Source: Pseudomonadota bacterium
GTDB taxonomy: Bacteria; Pseudomonadota; Alphaproteobacteria; Sphingomonadales; Sphingomonadaceae
Length of the DNA stretch: 17,248 nucleotides
Assembly (NCBI GenBank): GCA_030271595.1
Contig: JARXKO010000011.1
Span: forward strand, 1 to 17,248
Direction of reading: 5' to 3'
The notes under the pieces: generated by a model
The model's input: only the letters and a program-made list of their open reading frames with translations
Told to the model about the DNA's origin: nothing
Database searches by the model: none
Translations under genes and position numbers: made by a program
Shown: piece by piece, positions 14,808 through 17,248 of the stretch
Layout: each line of letters begins with the position of its first letter
How positions within the stretch are numbered: the first letter of the stretch is position 1

Positions 14808-16444
14808 CGGTCGATGGCCAACTCGCTGACATCGACCACCGGCTTCTTGCCAGTCCACAAGGTGGCGCAGCGGCGAACCGCGAGCCGCACCGCCTCGCGC
14901 CGGCTGTCGGGGTTCGACGCGGGATCGAAGGCGCGCGCCGCGGCGTCGGTTGCATCGGCGATGAAATCGTCGCGGTCGACCTCGACCGGGACTCCGAACG
15001 GCCGCACCAAAGGCGGTCCGGCGAGGTGCCCGTCTCGCGCGACCGCGAGCGCGACCGTGATGACCCCGCCAAAACCGATTTTGCGCCGTTCGTTGATGGT
15101 CGTCCCGTCCGCCGGGAGGATGACATCGCCGTCGAGCACCAGCCGCCCGGCGCGCACCTCATCGACCTTGCGCATTGCGCCCGGCGCGAGGTGAATGACG
15201 TCGCCATTGGTCTGGAAGATCGATTGCGGGACTCCATGCTCGAGCGCGAGCCGGGCCTGGGCGCGCATATGGCGGTTCTCGCCGTGAACCGGAATCACGA
15301 TCTGCGGCCGTATCCACTCGTACATCTGCACCAGCTCGGGCCGGCCGGGATGCCCCGAGACGTGGACGTGCGCCTGCTTTTCAGTGACGATATTGACCCC
15401 CAGGTCGGCGAGCTGGTTCATGATCCGGCCGATCGCGATCTCGTTGCCGGGAATGATCCGCGACGAGAACACCACCGTGTCGCCATCGCCGAGTTTCAGT
15501 TCGTGGTTGCCGGCCGCGATCCGGCCGAGCGCGGCGCGGGTCTCGCCCTGGCCGCCGGTGGCGATGATCATCACCTCGCGGCGCGGCAGTCGCATCGCCT
15601 CGGTGAAGTCGATCGTCTCGGGGAAGTCGAGCAGATAGCCGGTGGCCTGGGCGACGCGCTTGATGCGGTCGAGCGAGCGGCCGGCGACGCACAGCCGGCG
15701 CCCGCTTTCGGTGGCGACCCGGCCCAATGTCTGAAGCCGCGCGGCGTTCGAGGCGAAGGTCGTCACCAGCACCCGGCCCTTGGCCTTCTTGACCTGATCG
15801 AGCAGGCCGGCGTGAACCCCCGCCTCCGATCCCGATGCCTGGTCCTGAAAGACGTTGGTCGAATCGCACACCAAGGCGAGGATGCCGCGGTCGCCGACCG
15901 CTTTGAGCGTTGGTGGACTCGACGGCTCGCCGATCACCGGGGTGTCGTCGATCTTCCAGTCACCGGTGTGGAAAATATTGCCGAACGGCGTTTCGATCAG
16001 CACCCCATTGCCCTCGGGGATCGAGTGCGACAGCGCAACGTAGGTGATCTTGAACACCCCCAGCTCGACCGTCCCGCCGCGCTCGACGATGGTGAGGTCG
16101 ACGATCCCGGTCAGTCCTTCTTCCTCGAGCTTGCCGGCAATGAGGCCGGCAGTGAACGGGGTCGCGTAAAGCGGGGCCTTGAGCTCCTCTGCAAGATACG
16201 GAAGCGCGCCGATATGATCTTCATGGCCGTGGGTGAGAACGACCCCGATCAGCCGCTCGCGCTGCTTTTCGATGAACTCCAGGTCGGGCAGAATGAGGTC
16301 GATCCCGGGATGGTCCGGCCCGGCGAAATTAAGCCCGAGATCGACCATCAGCCATTGCCCGCGGCAGCCGTAGAGATTGACGTTCATGCCAATCTCGCCC
16401 GAGCCGCCGAGCGCGCAGAACAGCAATTCCTCGCCCGGGATCAT
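14804..16444 (-). CDS. rnj: Ribonuclease J
   Basis: This 546-residue cytoplasmic metallo-beta-lactamase/beta-CASP ribonuclease has endonuclease and 5'-to-3' exonuclease activity in the family and acts in RNA maturation and decay. The metal-binding motif HGHEDH is at 72-77, with further ligands expected at His140 (ALSHSIPEGN) and Asp162 (HTGDWKID). The beta-CASP domain follows, including the CDSTNV segment at 193-198. A later His motif, HVSGHPGR, and IPVHGE close the catalytic core before a C-terminal domain of about 100 residues. The length is normal. ATG 16444 (MIPGEELLF) is chosen; an open frame to 16573 would lie inside coaX. No good ribosome binding site is visible, so translation may be coupled to coaX, which ends 10 bp upstream. 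Confidence 0.96.
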   Translation of the reverse strand: MIPGEELLFCALGGSGEIGMNVNLYGCRGQWLMVDLGLNFAGPDHPGIDLILPDLEFIEKQRERLIGVVLTHGHEDHIGALPYLAEELKAPLYATPFTAGLIAGKLEEEGLTGIVDLTIVERGGTVELGVFKITYVALSHSIPEGNGVLIETPFGNIFHTGDWKIDDTPVIGEPSSPPTLKAVGDRGILALVCDSTNVFQDQASGSEAGVHAGLLDQVKKAKGRVLVTTFASNAARLQTLGRVATESGRRLCVAGRSLDRIKRVAQATGYLLDFPETIDFTEAMRLPRREVMIIATGGQGETRAALGRIAAGNHELKLGDGDTVVFSSRIIPGNEIAIGRIMNQLADLGVNIVTEKQAHVHVSGHPGRPELVQMYEWIRPQIVIPVHGENRHMRAQARLALEHGVPQSIFQTNGDVIHLAPGAMRKVDEVRAGRLVLDGDVILPADGTTINERRKIGFGGVITVALAVARDGHLAGPPLVRPFGVPVEVDRDDFIADATDAAARAFDPASNPDSRREAVRLAVRRCATLWTGKKPVVDVSELAIDR

Positions 16445-16454
16445 GACTGCATCA

Positions 16455-17234
16455 TCAACGCGCAATGGCGGCCGCGTGGAGGCGTGCAAGACCCTGGATG
16501 GTGAGATCCGGCTCAATCGCGTCGAAGACCTCGGTATGCTGGTCGAACAGGGTCGCGAGCCCACCGGTCGCAACCACCGTCGCGGCGCCGCCGATCTCGC
16601 GCTTCATGCGCTCGACCAGCCCCTCGATCATCGCCACATAGCCCCAGTAAATCCCGCTCAACATCTGGCTTTCGGTGGTCCGGCCAATGACTTTGGAGCC
16701 GGCCGGCGCCTCGATCGCGATGCGCGGCAGCTTGGCCGCGGCATTGACCAAGGCGTCGAGCGAAAGGTTGATTCCGGGCGCGATGATCCCGCCGCGATAG
16801 GCGCCATCATCGCCGACCCAGTCGAAGGTCGTGGCGGTGCCGAAATCGATGACGATCAGCTGGCCTTCGTGCTTGGCATGCGCGGCGATGGCGTTGAGCG
16901 CGCGGTCGGCGCCGACATTGTGCGGCTCGTCGACATCGAGGCGGATCGGCCACGCTGCAGCCCCCTGCCCGGCAATCATCGGCTCGACCGAGAAATACTT
17001 GCTCGCCAGCACCTCGAGGTTGTGAAGCGCGCGCGGCACCACGGTGCCGATAATCACAGCGCTGACATCGCCTTTCTTATAGCCTTCGAGCTCGAGCAAT
17101 TGGTGGAGCCATACCGCATATTGATCCGCGGTCCGGCGCGGGTCGGACGCAATCCGCCAGCGCGTGCGGATCTCACCACCGTCCACCAAGGCGAAAACGA
17201 GATTGGTGTTCCCGGCGTCGATGGCGAGTAGCAT
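16455..17234 (-). CDS. coaX: Type III pantothenate kinase
   Basis: This 259-residue cytoplasmic enzyme phosphorylates pantothenate in the first committed step of coenzyme A synthesis. It belongs to the ASKHA fold. The family motifs are present in order: the P-loop-like DAGNTN at 6-11, GADR at 108-111, DFGTATTFD from 130 and GGIIAPG at 148-154. Type III kinases typically need a monovalent cation and are not inhibited by CoA; this is family knowledge. The ATG at 17234 is preceded by TAAGG about 8 nt upstream. The TAA in it could be the stop codon of a preceding gene cut by the window edge (biotin-protein ligase is a common neighbour), but too little is visible to call it. rnj follows after 10 bp. 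Confidence 0.97.
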   Translation of the reverse strand: MLLAIDAGNTNLVFALVDGGEIRTRWRIASDPRRTADQYAVWLHQLLELEGYKKGDVSAVIIGTVVPRALHNLEVLASKYFSVEPMIAGQGAAAWPIRLDVDEPHNVGADRALNAIAAHAKHEGQLIVIDFGTATTFDWVGDDGAYRGGIIAPGINLSLDALVNAAAKLPRIAIEAPAGSKVIGRTTESQMLSGIYWGYVAMIEGLVERMKREIGGAATVVATGGLATLFDQHTEVFDAIEPDLTIQGLARLHAAAIAR

Positions 17235-17248
17235 CGGGGCGCCTTAGG

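Noticed and set aside
1..17248. CRISPR arrays, insertion sequences, tRNA genes, phage or toxin-antitoxin genes
   Set aside because: I saw no spaced repeats, transposase-like or integrase-like proteins, tRNA-like cloverleaf sequence or small paired genes. Composition appears uniform throughout.

Overview
The window is about 17.2 kb of high-GC, densely coding chromosomal DNA, most likely from a sphingomonad (order Sphingomonadales, Alphaproteobacteria). The reasons are the protein families present (DUF1467 and probable DUF2336 proteins, a short alphaproteobacterial ComEC, RNase J beside type III pantothenate kinase), the gene neighbourhood tpiA / PpiD-like chaperone / lexA / comEC / gltX / gltA, and a GTTC-N7-GTTC SOS box of the alphaproteobacterial type in front of lexA. 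The genus cannot be fixed from sequence reading alone. I see no rRNA or tRNA gene, CRISPR array, transposase, integrase or phage gene. No stretch longer than about 140 bp lacks a gene.

Layout. Positions 1-890 (minus strand): tpiA followed by the first 24 codons of secG, which leaves the window. Positions 891-1028: a divergent intergenic region with a perfect 10-bp inverted repeat and an 8-bp direct repeat. Positions 1029-3727 (plus): a membrane-anchored PpiD/SurA-like chaperone, then lexA with its own promoter and SOS box. Positions 3691-5865 (minus): comEC, whose 3' end overlaps the 3' end of lexA by 37 bp. Positions 5924-8622 (plus): gltX and gltA, joined by a 4-bp ATGA overlap. Positions 8627-12227 (minus): a three-gene operon encoding a membrane protein that looks like a degenerate nucleotidyltransferase/CDP-alcohol transferase fusion, a probable DUF2336 protein, and a histidine-kinase-like protein without the phospho-accepting histidine. 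Positions 12301-14544 (plus): a divergent gene for a 747-residue membrane-anchored coiled-coil protein. Positions 14541-17234 (minus): coaX, rnj (RNase J) and a DUF1467 membrane protein, tightly packed.

Most genes are housekeeping: glycolysis (tpiA), protein export and envelope folding (secG, PpiD-like), SOS control (lexA), DNA uptake (comEC), glutamyl-tRNA charging (gltX), TCA cycle entry (gltA), RNA decay (rnj) and CoA synthesis (coaX). The part least explained by known biology is 8.6-14.5 kb. There, two proteins that resemble enzymes but lack key catalytic residues share an operon with a helical DUF2336 protein and sit back-to-back with a large inner-membrane coiled-coil protein. This looks like a signalling, scaffold or envelope module of unknown function. 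It is the best candidate here for an undescribed system, but its function is inference.

Most gene junctions are compact. Three convergent junctions abut or overlap, and two of them carry a perfect hairpin across the stop codons that may serve as a two-way terminator. The direct step from the PpiD-like gene to lexA also stands out, because from memory sphingomonads usually have trpEGDC, moaC and moeA between them.
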